From assembly GCA_020639235.1 (NCBI GenBank), contig JACKHC010000001.1, positions 1,426,001-1,490,000 on the forward strand: 64,000 nucleotides of DNA, written 5' to 3'. This stretch comes from Phycisphaeraceae bacterium. GTDB lineage: Bacteria > Planctomycetota > Phycisphaerae > Phycisphaerales > UBA1924. Below, piece after piece: positions 44,501 through 52,719 of the stretch (the first letter of the stretch is position 1; the number at the start of each line of letters is the position of its first letter). The notes beneath the pieces are model-generated. The model did no database searches, was not told the DNA's origin, and saw nothing but the letters and a program-made list of their open reading frames with translations. The translations under genes and the position numbers were made by a program.

Positions 44501-44796
44501 TCGAACCCAAGAAAGACGACCTCCAGATGGCCATCTACGCCATGGCACTCCCTACGCTCCTCAACGATCCCGATCGCGATCTAATGAGTGGGGGGGACGG
44601 GGGGGGTGGGGGGGGCGGGGGAGTCGCCGAATACTGGCTCCTCCGCACCGCCGAACGCGGCACCATCGGCTTCGACGCCATCGACTTCGACAAGGTCCGC
44701 GCCCAGATCGACAAAGTCATCACCGGAGTCCTCGCCGGCAACTACGACCGAAACGAGTCCAAGTGCAAGGGGCTCTGCGAGATCATCGCCGACTAG
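41500..44796 (+). CDS. UvrD/Rep-type helicase with C-terminal RecB-like nuclease
   Basis: 1098 residues. The helicase core has Walker A in GPGTGKT (33-39), the Q motif LNEQQQRAV, DEFQDVNPAQ, VVGDDDQAIYQFRGSD and VITAHAAKGLEFDTVFV, placing it in superfamily 1A. A PD-(D/E)xK nuclease domain follows at about residues 840-1080, with YSKLTDYLACPRCFL, the GQIVHVALERFF helix, and FRIVDYKTGQ with the catalytic Asp and Lys. The layout resembles AddB/AdnAB-type enzymes that process DNA ends. It starts at the ATGA overlap with the transporter gene; the reading frame extends further upstream but over a different real gene. An in-frame poly-G tract (44590-44621) adds a glycine run near residue 1030. Confidence 0.9.
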   Translation: MTDHDPTAPAIKLNEQQQRAVDHADGPLMVLAGPGTGKTRVIIERIANLIEQRNADPATILAVTFTVKATEQMRTKLAERLAHNARAADKVRIRTFHGFGREMLQRFADYLNLPTNPTIIDSAQRRRLLRAIVAEHNLYAHTAAEGLSAAVDRAIRFTEKCRQSAKFPDDALAYAQHWRRRHEARRDWPNDDARTADAALFRHFESGARAFAEYEHRCLKRGWITLDDFIAHPITLLRDHAEVAAIVRTETRHIVVDEFQDVNPAQIELLRLLAPPDRNPDLCVVGDDDQAIYQFRGSDPRSMAHFKTIWPNHKTEKLEVNYRSRKAIIDVANDVIAPADRVDPDKQSKLPEKPHPDGGSVECILTDNEVPNGAAIAAMILIDRQQTERDFSAYAVLTRGHSDADNITADLRAQGLPVNRREKRTPLQDPAVQDLLSWARLLSDEQSTSDAHRLLARPPFNVPLTRVSELSREFAAARKRDNPPPSFIQHLRQTAHPTDTTTSFLSLYDDLLKVAAAHDAAHTVEQIVHRAIAHAEALDDRDRAGRVTNLVAVIRFARRIQPFLDPPAGLAEFLAYHADLDPKDQDFADTTARVDANDPDPEQDEAVSAITVITAHAAKGLEFDTVFVARCQPQFGFPNTRGNNEDSPLPAEFSGINPLGQDEEERRLFYVACTRAQRRLVLLTKPTKARSQAKLHFMRELRENDALNLTEVSEQDWISRAPLADADPLDEQLSATGDHTPTARDAILRAEFTRARQSAFAALHETERNTTGAVPPAAHARLLDAAATIAALSHLRAHDNTPPDLSALSPDARQHIHAVADRIARDQGPVWPRLPAPLALSYSKLTDYLACPRCFLVKYVLNLDEPKTPELSVGQIVHVALERFFKEYQLADAEGAPLPTRDRLLHLCAHAFQAETRAEASISDAESAARLSEINALALNALEHLHDNANILHIEASVRLPYKHNSKTHTITAKLDRVDQLASGAFRIVDYKTGQSSQRLLEPKKDDLQMAIYAMALPTLLNDPDRDLMSGGDGGGGGGGGVAEYWLLRTAERGTIGFDAIDFDKVRAQIDKVITGVLAGNYDRNESKCKGLCEIIAD
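44590..44621 (+). repeat. Poly-G tract inside helicase-nuclease gene
   Basis: Four G runs (7, 8, 8 and 5) separated by AC, T and C. It encodes a Gly-rich insert between LMS and VAEYWLL near the nuclease end. It is prone to slippage and able to form a G-quadruplex. A similar tract lies at 57627-57648. Confidence 0.85.
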
Positions 44797-44799
44797 CCG

Positions 44800-45684
44800 T
44801 CACCGCGCCGACTTCGTCAGCGACTCCAGCTCATCCAGCCGGCCCGCCTCGTCCAGCACCCGCTCCGCGTAGGTCACCATCGCGTCACGCAGCTGCTCGA
44901 ACGACTCAAGCACATAGAGAATCGGCTGGTAATGGTCGATCTCAAACGCGGTATTGCACACCCGCTCCAGCTCGAACGGCCGCCGGTCCACATCCTTCGA
45001 CTCCAGCGCGTGGTGCCCCTCGCCCTCCGACGAAATCAACCCCGAGCCGTACAACTTCAGCTTGTTGTCCTCGTGGATCAGCCCGAACTCAACCGTGAAC
45101 CAGAACAGCCGCGCCAGCCGCTCCGTGTGCTCCGGGTTGTGCGTATACAACGCCGCCTTGCCGTAAGTCTGCAAGAACTCCGCGAACACCGGGTCCGCGT
45201 GCAGCGGCACATGACCGAACACATCATGAATGATGTCCGGCTCCGGCAGGTAATCCATCTGCGCCTTCGGACGCACCGTCACCGTCGTCGGGAACTGACG
45301 CTGCGCCAGAAACGCGAAGAACGACTTCGCCGGCAGATACCCCGGCACACCATGGCTCGACCACCCCGTGCACTCCTGCAGCCGCCGGTTCACATCCTTC
45401 AGCGGCGGCACCCGATCCGCACGCAGATTGATCACCTTCGCGCCATTCAGAAAGATGTTCGACCCGAACTCCGCCAACTGCTCCATCCGCTTCTTGAAGA
45501 TGATCCCCCACACCTCGTGGTTCTCGTCGGTGTACTTGTCGTACTGCTGCGTGATCTTCATCGAGTCAATATCGATCTGATCCGCGTTCAGGTTCGCGCT
45601 CGCGTCCGCCGCGGCCTGCGCGCGCTTCGCCTCGTCGCTGTCAATCACCGCCGAGTAGATGATCTTCTTGCTCATCTCGCCCAC
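44800..45684 (-). CDS. phhA: Phenylalanine 4-monooxygenase
   Basis: 294 residues. The aromatic amino acid hydroxylase core has the iron ligands in PEPDIIHDVFGHVPL (two His) and FTVEFGLI (Glu). It uses tetrahydropterin and oxygen to convert phenylalanine to tyrosine. I chose GTG at 45684, because a near-perfect Shine-Dalgarno GGAGGTGATT ends three bases before it. The ATG at 45675 is 9 bases further in and less well placed. It ends four bases from the convergent helicase-nuclease. No pterin carbinolamine dehydratase gene lies beside it. Confidence 0.93.
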   Translation of the reverse strand: MGEMSKKIIYSAVIDSDEAKRAQAAADASANLNADQIDIDSMKITQQYDKYTDENHEVWGIIFKKRMEQLAEFGSNIFLNGAKVINLRADRVPPLKDVNRRLQECTGWSSHGVPGYLPAKSFFAFLAQRQFPTTVTVRPKAQMDYLPEPDIIHDVFGHVPLHADPVFAEFLQTYGKAALYTHNPEHTERLARLFWFTVEFGLIHEDNKLKLYGSGLISSEGEGHHALESKDVDRRPFELERVCNTAFEIDHYQPILYVLESFEQLRDAMVTYAERVLDEAGRLDELESLTKSAR

Positions 45685-45730
45685 TTGAATCACCTCCGAA
45701 TCAGAGTCGTTCCCCCATATTCTACCCGCG

Positions 45731-46294
45731 CTACCGCCGCGTCCCAAACTTTGGTGCCCGCTGCTTTCTGAACCCGAACGCGCCCGACAACAGCGTCAGC
45801 CCCGGAATCATCACCACCGCCAACACCGCCGACGCCACCGCGCTCCCGAACCCCGTCACCAGCCGCCCGCCCAGCCGCCCGACCTCGATATCGCCGTACA
45901 GCCCGCGCGCCCCCAGAAGCGCCGTCGCCACGATCGCAACCAACAACCCGCCCAGCAGCGTCAGGAAAACCCCCGACTGAATGTTCCGCCGGAACACCAG
46001 CGATCGCGAGATCACCACCGCGTAACCCATCAACAAGAACCCCAGCGCATTGGGCCCCACAACCACCCGCATCCCCTCGCCCGCGTTCAACTGCATCAAC
46101 AAATCCAGCCCCAACCCCAGCACAACGCACCCGAACAGCGCGTGCACCGACGGTGCCCACATCGCAACAAACACCGCCAGCACCAGCACAAAGCTCGGCG
46201 CGATCGCCGTCGGACCCAGCGCCGCCGCACCCCGCAAGCCCCATTCGCACGCCAGCGCCAACCACGCCGCGATCAGGAACACGCCCCAGCTCAC
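45731..46294 (-). CDS. mreD: Rod-shape protein MreD-like
   Basis: 187 residues with about five membrane helices starting VSWGVFLIAAWLALACEWGL. GTG at 46294 overlaps the mreC stop (GTGA), with GGGGGAGGAGGG just upstream. MreD proteins are poorly conserved, and the call rests mainly on topology and position after mreC. It is thought to be part of the elongation machinery in the inner membrane. The gene ends 46 bases upstream of the phenylalanine hydroxylase start. Confidence 0.75.
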   Translation of the reverse strand: MSWGVFLIAAWLALACEWGLRGAAALGPTAIAPSFVLVLAVFVAMWAPSVHALFGCVVLGLGLDLLMQLNAGEGMRVVVGPNALGFLLMGYAVVISRSLVFRRNIQSGVFLTLLGGLLVAIVATALLGARGLYGDIEVGRLGGRLVTGFGSAVASAVLAVVMIPGLTLLSGAFGFRKQRAPKFGTRR

Positions 46295-47166
46295 GCGCCC
46301 TCCTCCCCCAACGGAATCCGCAGCACGACGCTCGCCACATGCATCGGATCGAACTCCGGCTGCACCACGATCTTCCGGTGCAGCGGATGGTCCGTGTTCC
46401 GCACCTCGATCACGCGCCCCACGATCAACCGCTGCGCGCACGCCGGCCAGTACGGATCATCAAGCCGCGCCAGCATCCCCACCTCCGCCTCAACCCCGTC
46501 GCCCACCCCGATCTCCCCGATCATCGTCCCGTCGCCGACAGGCTCGAGCCGACACTTGGGAGAAGCAAGAACCGCAGCCGCGTCCGTCACGCCCGCCCTC
46601 ACAACCAAAACCTCCATCGGGCCGCGCTCGCTCTTGTCGCGCGTGAACACGCGCACCGTCGAGGTCAGCAGCCCCACATCCGCGACGCGCCCCACCAACT
46701 GCTGGCTCGTCCCCGCCACCGCCACAGCGCCGCTCCGGATCGCGTTCCGCGAACCGCCGCGCACATCGATCACGCCCTCCTCCGGATCGCCGCCCGTCCG
46801 CGGCGCCACGAATGTCTCGTACGCGCGATCATCCGCCAACTCCCGCCCACCCTGCAACTCCCGAACCGTCGCGCGCAGCGCCTCGATCTGCGCGACCGCA
46901 TCGAAGTACCGCGTCTCCAGATCCTCCTTCTGACGCAGCGCCTCCTCCAGCCCGATCTCCGTGTCACGCTCCACCGGCGCATCACCGGGGCGAATCCACG
47001 AAGACAACCGCGCCATCGGACGCGACGCCGGCGTCACCACAACCATCATCGGATCACGGAACCACCCCGCCCACGCCGTAAACCGCGGCGGCGCCAGGCA
47101 CAGCACCACAAGCACAACCGCCAGCACCCCAAGAACCCGACGCGGACTCGGAGTGCGTGATCCCAT
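46291..47166 (-). CDS. mreC: Rod-shape protein MreC
   Basis: 291 residues. One N-terminal membrane helix (VLGVLAVVLVVLCLAPPRFTAW) is followed by a coiled coil (DTEIGLEEALRQKEDLETRYFDAVAQIEALRATVREL) and a beta-rich periplasmic domain, the MreC layout. The C-terminal part (RVIEVRNTDHPLHRKIVVQPEFDPMHVASVVL) matches the last strand region of the family. An ATG start at 47166 is preferred; the in-frame upstream start is TTG. It lies 36 bases after mreB. Confidence 0.85.
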   Translation of the reverse strand: MGSRTPSPRRVLGVLAVVLVVLCLAPPRFTAWAGWFRDPMMVVVTPASRPMARLSSWIRPGDAPVERDTEIGLEEALRQKEDLETRYFDAVAQIEALRATVRELQGGRELADDRAYETFVAPRTGGDPEEGVIDVRGGSRNAIRSGAVAVAGTSQQLVGRVADVGLLTSTVRVFTRDKSERGPMEVLVVRAGVTDAAAVLASPKCRLEPVGDGTMIGEIGVGDGVEAEVGMLARLDDPYWPACAQRLIVGRVIEVRNTDHPLHRKIVVQPEFDPMHVASVVLRIPLGEEGA

Positions 47167-47202
47167 CAATCCTCGCAAGCATCACCCGACGACAACCCGA
47201 CG

Positions 47203-48258
47203 CTACGCGTCAAGATTGCTCTCGAGCGTGTCCTTGAGCAGTTCGATGTTCTCCAGGAAGGTCGCCGTACCCGCCGCCACGCAGGTCAGCGGGTCCTCCG
47301 CGATCCGAACCTCCATCCCCGTCGCGTTGCGGAGCACAACATCCATCCCCCGCAGAAGCGCCCCGCCGCCCGCGAGCATGATGCCGTTGTCCACAAGATC
47401 CGCCGCTAGTTCCGGCTCCGCCTTCTCAAGCGTCCGCGTCACCGCCTCGATGATCGCGTTCACCGGCTCCTGCAACGCCTCGCGAATCTCCTCGCTCGTC
47501 ACCACGGTCTTCCGCGGCAGCCCCGAAATCATGTCGCGACCGCGCGCCTCCATCGAGCGCTCCTCGCCCACCGGCGCAGCGCTCCCGATCTCGATCTTGA
47601 TCCGCTCGGCGCTCTGCTCACCAACCATCAGGTTGTAAGTCTTCTTCATGTGGTTGATGATCGCCTCGTCCATGTCATCACCTGCCACGCGCACCGACTC
47701 GCAGGTCGCGATGTCCGCCAAGGACATAATCGCAACCTCCGTCGTGCCGCCGCCGATATCAACGATCATCGACGCCGTCGGCTCCGCAAACGGCAACCCC
47801 GCGCCGATCGCCGCCGCGATGGGCTCCTCGATCGTCCACACGATCCGCGCGCCCGCCCGCAGCGCCGACTGCTGCACCGCCTGCTTCTCGACCGCCGTGA
47901 TGCCGCTGGGCACCGCGATCACAACCCGCGGCCGCCACACGCCGAAATACCGCGAGCGCCCGCCCACCTTGCGGATGAAGTAGGAAAGCATCGCCTCGGT
48001 AATCTCAAAGTCCGAGATCACGCCGTCCTTCAGCGGCCGAATCGCCTGGATCGAGCCGGGCGTCTTGCCCAGCATCTCCTTCGCCTTCCAGCCCACCGCC
48101 GTGCCGTTGTTGAGCACCTGGTTCGTGCCCTTCTTCACGGCCACAACACTCGGCTCGTTCAGCACGATCCCCTCGCCGCGCACGCAAACAAGCGTGTTGC
48201 AGGTGCCGAGATCGATACCCATGTCCACGCTGAACCACGACAGCAGTTTGTCCAGCAT
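47203..48258 (-). CDS. mreB: Actin-like cell-shape protein MreB
   Basis: 351 residues. The actin-fold ATP sites appear as GIDLGTCNTLVCV, IEEPIAAAIGAGLP, VDIGGGTTEVAI and GIMLAGGGALLRGMD. It polymerises on the inner membrane and guides cell-wall elongation. Its presence with mreC and mreD indicates a rod-type or peptidoglycan-based growth apparatus, and murD nearby agrees. The region 48259-48417 upstream has no gene and probably holds the promoter. Confidence 0.96.
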   Translation of the reverse strand: MLDKLLSWFSVDMGIDLGTCNTLVCVRGEGIVLNEPSVVAVKKGTNQVLNNGTAVGWKAKEMLGKTPGSIQAIRPLKDGVISDFEITEAMLSYFIRKVGGRSRYFGVWRPRVVIAVPSGITAVEKQAVQQSALRAGARIVWTIEEPIAAAIGAGLPFAEPTASMIVDIGGGTTEVAIMSLADIATCESVRVAGDDMDEAIINHMKKTYNLMVGEQSAERIKIEIGSAAPVGEERSMEARGRDMISGLPRKTVVTSEEIREALQEPVNAIIEAVTRTLEKAEPELAADLVDNGIMLAGGGALLRGMDVVLRNATGMEVRIAEDPLTCVAAGTATFLENIELLKDTLESNLDA

Positions 48259-48417
48259 TTCGATGGCTGACGCTCCGTGGTCAGGTGTGCGAAGTGGCCC
48301 CTACGATCCCCGCGCCCCACGCGACGACGCACAATACCCGAAACACCGCAAAAGTGCCGGGCCACGCACCACCGCCATCACTTTTTTCCGCTTCCCCCGC
48401 GCCCGCCGCGACGCCTG

Positions 48418-48630
48418 TTATTCGGGCAGTTCCACCTTGTCGCCGTGCACCGAGATCGCACGCATGATCCCGCTCTCAGACTTCGGCCCGATCTGCATCC
48501 CCGCCCGCGCCACCATCACCACCGCCGCCGCGAGGCACACCACCGCCACCAGCGCCAGGCCCGTGTACACATTCATCCGCGGCCGAATGCCCCGCTGCGA
48601 TCCGGGCATCTGCATACCGAGTTGAGACAT
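48418..48630 (-). CDS. Small single-span membrane protein
   Basis: 70 residues. A basic, Met/Gln-rich N-terminus (MSQLGMQMPGSQRGIRPRM) is followed by one membrane helix (VYTGLALVAVVCLAAAVVMVARA) and a short external tail. GGAG lies nine bases before the ATG at 48630. I do not recognise a family. It lies between mreB and a coiled-coil protein with the same orientation, suggesting a cell-envelope function. Confidence 0.6.
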   Translation of the reverse strand: MSQLGMQMPGSQRGIRPRMNVYTGLALVAVVCLAAAVVMVARAGMQIGPKSESGIMRAISVHGDKVELPE

Positions 48631-48727
48631 CGAATCCGCTCCGTTCGTTCCGTTGGTGAAGTGTTCGGTTGTCGCGGGCCCGCATCACACGGCCCGCAAG
48701 TGCCACAAGTGCCGCAGCAGCGAGCGA

Positions 48728-49558
48728 TTACTTCCTCGACTGCACCGTATCGCCGGCCCGGACAGCGCTGCCCTGGCTGATGAAATCGATCCGCGCGATC
48801 GACTCATTCAGATCCACCCGGGAAACGACCACCGCCGCAACCCACGAACCGTTCCGCACGATGTCCAGCTTCATGTTCTCCGCAAGCCCGTCGCTCGAGC
48901 CCGCGTTGATCTCGATCAGGTCCGAACCCGTCGGGCTCGACTGAACGCCCGAGACCTGCGCCCGGAAACCCGCCGGGGCCGGACGAGCCGCGGTGCCGCC
49001 CCCGACCGCGCCGCTCCCGCCGCTCTGCGCCTCGGCCAACCGCTCCAGCAGGTTGCGGTTCGAGGCCGTCAGCGCCGCGATCTGCGCATCCAGCACGCTC
49101 ACCCGGTCCGTCAGCTCGATCTCGCGCTGCGTCTTGCGGACCAGGTCCTCACGAACGCGCACCAACTCGTCGCTCTGCACCTTCATGATCTCGGTGTTCG
49201 TCTCGATCACCGCGCGGAACTCATCGATCCGCGCCTCGTGCGTCACCGTGAGCAACTGCAGCTTGTTCACCTCGGCCTGAAGCGTCGCGATCCTGCTCTT
49301 CATCTGGTCACGGTCACTCTCCAGCTTCTCGCGCTCCGTCGTGATCGCGGAGTTCTCCGCGAGCAGGCCTGCATTCAGGCGTCCCAGCTCCGCGTTGGAC
49401 TCATTCGCCGCGACCTGAGCCAGCGCCGTCCGCGCCTTCTCGTTCGCCAGCTCGGATTTCACCTTCGAAACATTCGCCGCGTAGGTGATCGACATCCCCG
49501 AGAGCAGCACGCTCAGGATCGCAGCGGCAACAACGAGGAACTTGGTCAGGATATGCAA
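48728..49558 (-). CDS. Membrane-anchored coiled-coil protein
   Basis: 276 residues, starting with TTG at 49558 (LHILTKFLVVAAAILSVLLSG) since GAGGAG lies six bases upstream. No ATG is suitably placed. One N-terminal membrane helix is followed by about 150 residues of heptad-rich coiled coil and a short C-terminal beta domain (INAGSSDGLAENMKLDIVR, WVAAVVVSRVDLNESIARIDF) with some resemblance to the MreC beta domain. It lies upstream of mreB in the same orientation. The role may be envelope scaffolding, but I cannot name a family. Confidence 0.7.
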   Translation of the reverse strand: MHILTKFLVVAAAILSVLLSGMSITYAANVSKVKSELANEKARTALAQVAANESNAELGRLNAGLLAENSAITTEREKLESDRDQMKSRIATLQAEVNKLQLLTVTHEARIDEFRAVIETNTEIMKVQSDELVRVREDLVRKTQREIELTDRVSVLDAQIAALTASNRNLLERLAEAQSGGSGAVGGGTAARPAPAGFRAQVSGVQSSPTGSDLIEINAGSSDGLAENMKLDIVRNGSWVAAVVVSRVDLNESIARIDFISQGSAVRAGDTVQSRK

Positions 49559-49825
49559 GGCGATCTCCTCTATTCCGATCAACCAGTCACGGTGCCAATC
49601 AACCCATGCCGTCAGCCATCAGCCGTCCGGCCTGCCACGAATGTCCCGAGGGCATAGCCGTCCCGAAGGTGCCCGACGAACCCCCGCGGGGATGCCGATA
49701 CGGACATCCGCCCAATGAGGTTCCCGGCACGCCTCCGTCACGGCCCATTCGCCGCCCGAGAATCGCAATGGGTACCCCACATCGCCCGTAACTGTCAACC
49801 GAGACACCCCCCATCCCCGCCCCCA
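49559..49825. other. Intergenic stretch without gene
   Basis: No supported gene. It contains G+C-rich imperfect repeats such as GTCCCGAGGGCATAG near 49642 and GTCCCGAAGGTGCCC, possibly a degraded intergenic repeat. Confidence 0.4.
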
Positions 49826-50923
49826 TCACCCCCCACGCGGCTTCGGGCGCGTCGGCCGCTCGATCGCATTGAGAATCCCGCCCGCCGCCGCCACCCGCAC
49901 ACGCTTATCCGGATCTCCCAGCATCCCGTTCAGCGCCGCAACATCACGCCCCAGCCCCGTCCGACCCAGCGTGTGCGCCGCCTGCGCCCGCAGCGCCGGG
50001 CTCGGGTCGGTCCGGTACCGCTCCCCCACATACCACCCGTCGGGATACCCGAGCCGCGCCAGCGCCGCCGACGCCGCCAGCCGCAACTCCGCCGGATACA
50101 GGTAGTCGTCCGGGCCGGTCGCCTGCGCGGCCCCGCTCCGCGTCCGCTCCACAATCCGGATCAACTGCGCCACCGCCGACTCATCCCCGACCTCGCCGAT
50201 GATCTGCGCCGCCAGCGCCGCCTGCTCGAACCCCTGCACCGTGTTCGGATAGATCGCCGCACGAATCACATCCCCCGCCGCCGGGTCCCCCAACTTGTAT
50301 AGCGCCTCGGCGATCGACAACTGCATGTTCCGCGCATCCGGGTGATCAAAGTGCGACCGCTTCGCCGCCGACCGCAGCATCGGCGCCGCCGACGCATCCC
50401 CCAACTCGCCCAGCATGAACGCCCCCATCGACGCCGAAGAAAAATCCCGCCCGTTCAGCATGTCCGCAATCGGCGTCAGGTCATGCCGCACGCCGTTCCG
50501 GTGCAGCGCAAAGATCGCGGCACACCGGACCACCACGCTCGGATCATCAAGCAGCGGCCGCACCAGCGCCGTCGTATCACGCAGTTGCAACTGCCCGACC
50601 GTCATCGCCGCCGCGTACCGAACCCCCACATTCGAGTCCTGCAGACTCGCGCGCACGATCGGCTCCACCCGCGTCGGCACCGCCTGCAACGCCTCGATCG
50701 CGTTCGCCCGCACCTCCGGCTCCGAGTCGAACGCCAGTTCGCTCAAAACCCCGATCGCGCGTTCACGCATCTGCGACTTCGACAGCGCCAAGCCCTCTCC
50801 GCCCTGCGCATCCACCACCGGGCCCGGCGAAGCGCCGCCCCCGCCCCCCGGCCCACCCGCGCACCCCATCGCGAGACCCGACACCAACCCGATCACCATC
50901 ACCCGTGCGCGAATCCCGATCAT
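49826..50923 (-). CDS. HEAT-repeat lipoprotein
   Basis: 365 residues. The N-terminus MIGIRARVMVIGLVSGLAMG ends at Cys in the lipobox GLAMGC, so it should be lipidated. Low-complexity GGPGGGGGASPG follows, and then about eight HEAT-type helical repeats (SEPEVRANAIEALQAV, SNVGVRYAAAMTVGQL, DPSVVVRCAAIFALHR and others). These repeats usually mediate protein contacts. The ATG overlaps the stop of lnt (ATGA, 50920-50923), and lnt would acylate its lipid anchor. Confidence 0.85.
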   Translation of the reverse strand: MIGIRARVMVIGLVSGLAMGCAGGPGGGGGASPGPVVDAQGGEGLALSKSQMRERAIGVLSELAFDSEPEVRANAIEALQAVPTRVEPIVRASLQDSNVGVRYAAAMTVGQLQLRDTTALVRPLLDDPSVVVRCAAIFALHRNGVRHDLTPIADMLNGRDFSSASMGAFMLGELGDASAAPMLRSAAKRSHFDHPDARNMQLSIAEALYKLGDPAAGDVIRAAIYPNTVQGFEQAALAAQIIGEVGDESAVAQLIRIVERTRSGAAQATGPDDYLYPAELRLAASAALARLGYPDGWYVGERYRTDPSPALRAQAAHTLGRTGLGRDVAALNGMLGDPDKRVRVAAAGGILNAIERPTRPKPRGG

Positions 50924-52653
50924 GTCTGAGCGTCCGTTTCCTTGGCTTCTTCCGGCTTTTTCCCGCGATAGGACGCCGCCACCAGCGCCACACCGCACAA
51001 CGACATCATCCACATCGGCCATTCGCCCGTCTTCGCATAGACAGTCGCGCCGCGAACGCCCGGAGCCACCGAAACCGTCATGACCCCCGCTCTACGATCG
51101 CCCCGCACCCCCGGTTCATCGCCGTCCAGCCCCATCCGCACCACGCGCCCCGACGCATCGATCCCCGCGCTGATCCCCGTATTCGCCGCCCGAACCATGG
51201 GAGTCCCAAGTTCCATGCACCGCCACCGCGCCGCCAGCAGGTGATTCTCCCGCACGCCCCGGGCGTTCCCGAACCACCCGTCATTCGTCAGGTTCAGCAT
51301 CACCGCCGCCCGGCGCCCGCCCCCATCGAAGACCAGCCGCCGACACACCGCCGGCATCGTCGCCTCGAAGCAGATCGGCGTCGCGACCGCGATCGTCCCC
51401 CGATCCGTCCCGATCGAAAGCGTCCGCGCGCGCTCACCCGCATCCAGATCGAACGACATGCCCGACGCGCCCAGCGCCGTCACCTGCTTCTCGAGCCAGC
51501 CCCACGCCGAGATGTAAGGCATCACCTCGCCGAACGGCGTCAGAAACACCTTGTCGTACCGCTCCGGCTTCACCTCGCCGTCATCAACAACAAACGCGCT
51601 GTTGTACTGATTCGCCCACTCAAACTTGCTCACATTCCCCGTGTCATCGAACTCGATGTGCAGACCGTCAAACGCGATGCTCCCCACGACAATCGGCACG
51701 CCCGCCCGCGCCTGCACCGACAGCATCTCCATATACCAATCAAGCGCCGACAGCCCGAGCCGCGCCTGCTCACGCACCGAGTCCGCCGAGATGCCCACCG
51801 ACCACGGGTACATCGTCTCGGGCCACACGATCACATCCGGCTTCGGTTCTCCGCCCGACGCGCGCTCCGTCTCGCGAAGCAGAAACGCCATCGTCGCCGC
51901 CCGTTCCTCCGCGCTCGCCCCCATCTTGTTGCTCTGGGGCACATCCGTCTGCACCACCGCGACGCGAATCGATTGGTTCGTCTTCGCGTCCTCCAGCAGA
52001 TGCCGCCCCGTACGCAGGTGCAAGAGCAACCCGCCCACCAGCACAACCACCAACGCCCCCACGCCGCCGATCCACCTCGGCGCCATCCGCAACCGGGGCC
52101 GCTTCGCCACCCGCGAGATCGCAAGCGCGATGCAGGTGTTCATCCACGCCACAATCGCGCTCACGCCGTACGCGCCGATCACCGGCGCATACGCCGAGAT
52201 CAGCACCCGATCCGCCAGCGGATGCCCGATCAGATACCACGGGTATCCGTGAAACACGATGTGCCCGCGCACAAACTCCAGCGTCGCCCACAGCGTCGGC
52301 GCCACAAACCACAGCGCCAGCCGCGACCCGCGCCGCACCCGACCCAGCACCACCACGAACAACGCCGGGTACACCGCCAGGTACATCGTCATCAACACGA
52401 ACCCCAGCCGCGTCACATCGTTCGTCCACACCCACCGGTGCAGATACCCCCACGACAACAGCGCCCCCAGCCACACCCCAAGCCCCACCCGCACCAGCCG
52501 CCGATCAGGCCGCGACGCCACGATCAGCGGCACAAGCGCCACCAGCGCCAGCAAGTCCAGCCCGAACGGCGGGAACGCCAGCACAAACAACACCGAATAC
52601 GCAACACCGCACACCAGCCCCATGCGCAATCCGGATGACCGTTTCGGTTCCAC
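50920..52653 (-). CDS. lnt: Apolipoprotein N-acyltransferase
   Basis: 577 residues. About six N-terminal membrane helices precede a nitrilase-fold domain with the triad Glu279 (WPETMYPW), Lys368 (RYDKVFLTPFGE) and Cys428 (TPICFEA). It N-acylates the lipoprotein cysteine at the inner membrane. It begins with GTG at 52653; no Shine-Dalgarno is present, but TACACT lies seven bases upstream. The HEAT lipoprotein gene follows with a four-base overlap. Confidence 0.93.
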   Translation of the reverse strand: MEPKRSSGLRMGLVCGVAYSVLFVLAFPPFGLDLLALVALVPLIVASRPDRRLVRVGLGVWLGALLSWGYLHRWVWTNDVTRLGFVLMTMYLAVYPALFVVVLGRVRRGSRLALWFVAPTLWATLEFVRGHIVFHGYPWYLIGHPLADRVLISAYAPVIGAYGVSAIVAWMNTCIALAISRVAKRPRLRMAPRWIGGVGALVVVLVGGLLLHLRTGRHLLEDAKTNQSIRVAVVQTDVPQSNKMGASAEERAATMAFLLRETERASGGEPKPDVIVWPETMYPWSVGISADSVREQARLGLSALDWYMEMLSVQARAGVPIVVGSIAFDGLHIEFDDTGNVSKFEWANQYNSAFVVDDGEVKPERYDKVFLTPFGEVMPYISAWGWLEKQVTALGASGMSFDLDAGERARTLSIGTDRGTIAVATPICFEATMPAVCRRLVFDGGGRRAAVMLNLTNDGWFGNARGVRENHLLAARWRCMELGTPMVRAANTGISAGIDASGRVVRMGLDGDEPGVRGDRRAGVMTVSVAPGVRGATVYAKTGEWPMWMMSLCGVALVAASYRGKKPEEAKETDAQT

Positions 52654-52660
52654 GGCTCAA

Positions 52661-52666
52661 AGTGTA
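52661..52666 (-). promoter_or_regulatory. TACACT -10 box, seven bases before lnt
   Basis: TACACT on the minus strand, then seven bases and GTG; no Shine-Dalgarno. It is consistent with leaderless transcription of lnt. Confidence 0.4.
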
Positions 52667-52669
52667 TTG

Positions 52670-52692
52670 CCGGGTGCCACCGCCTGTCGGCA
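52670..52692. repeat. Intergenic repeat, copy 1
   Basis: The 20-mer CCGGGTGCCACCGCCTGTCG starts here, followed by GCAA. The same 20-mer occurs at 55854. It is probably a REP-type intergenic element. Confidence 0.7.
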
Positions 52693-52719
52693 ACGCCGCA
52701 AGCGGTGCTCTCCCATCGC

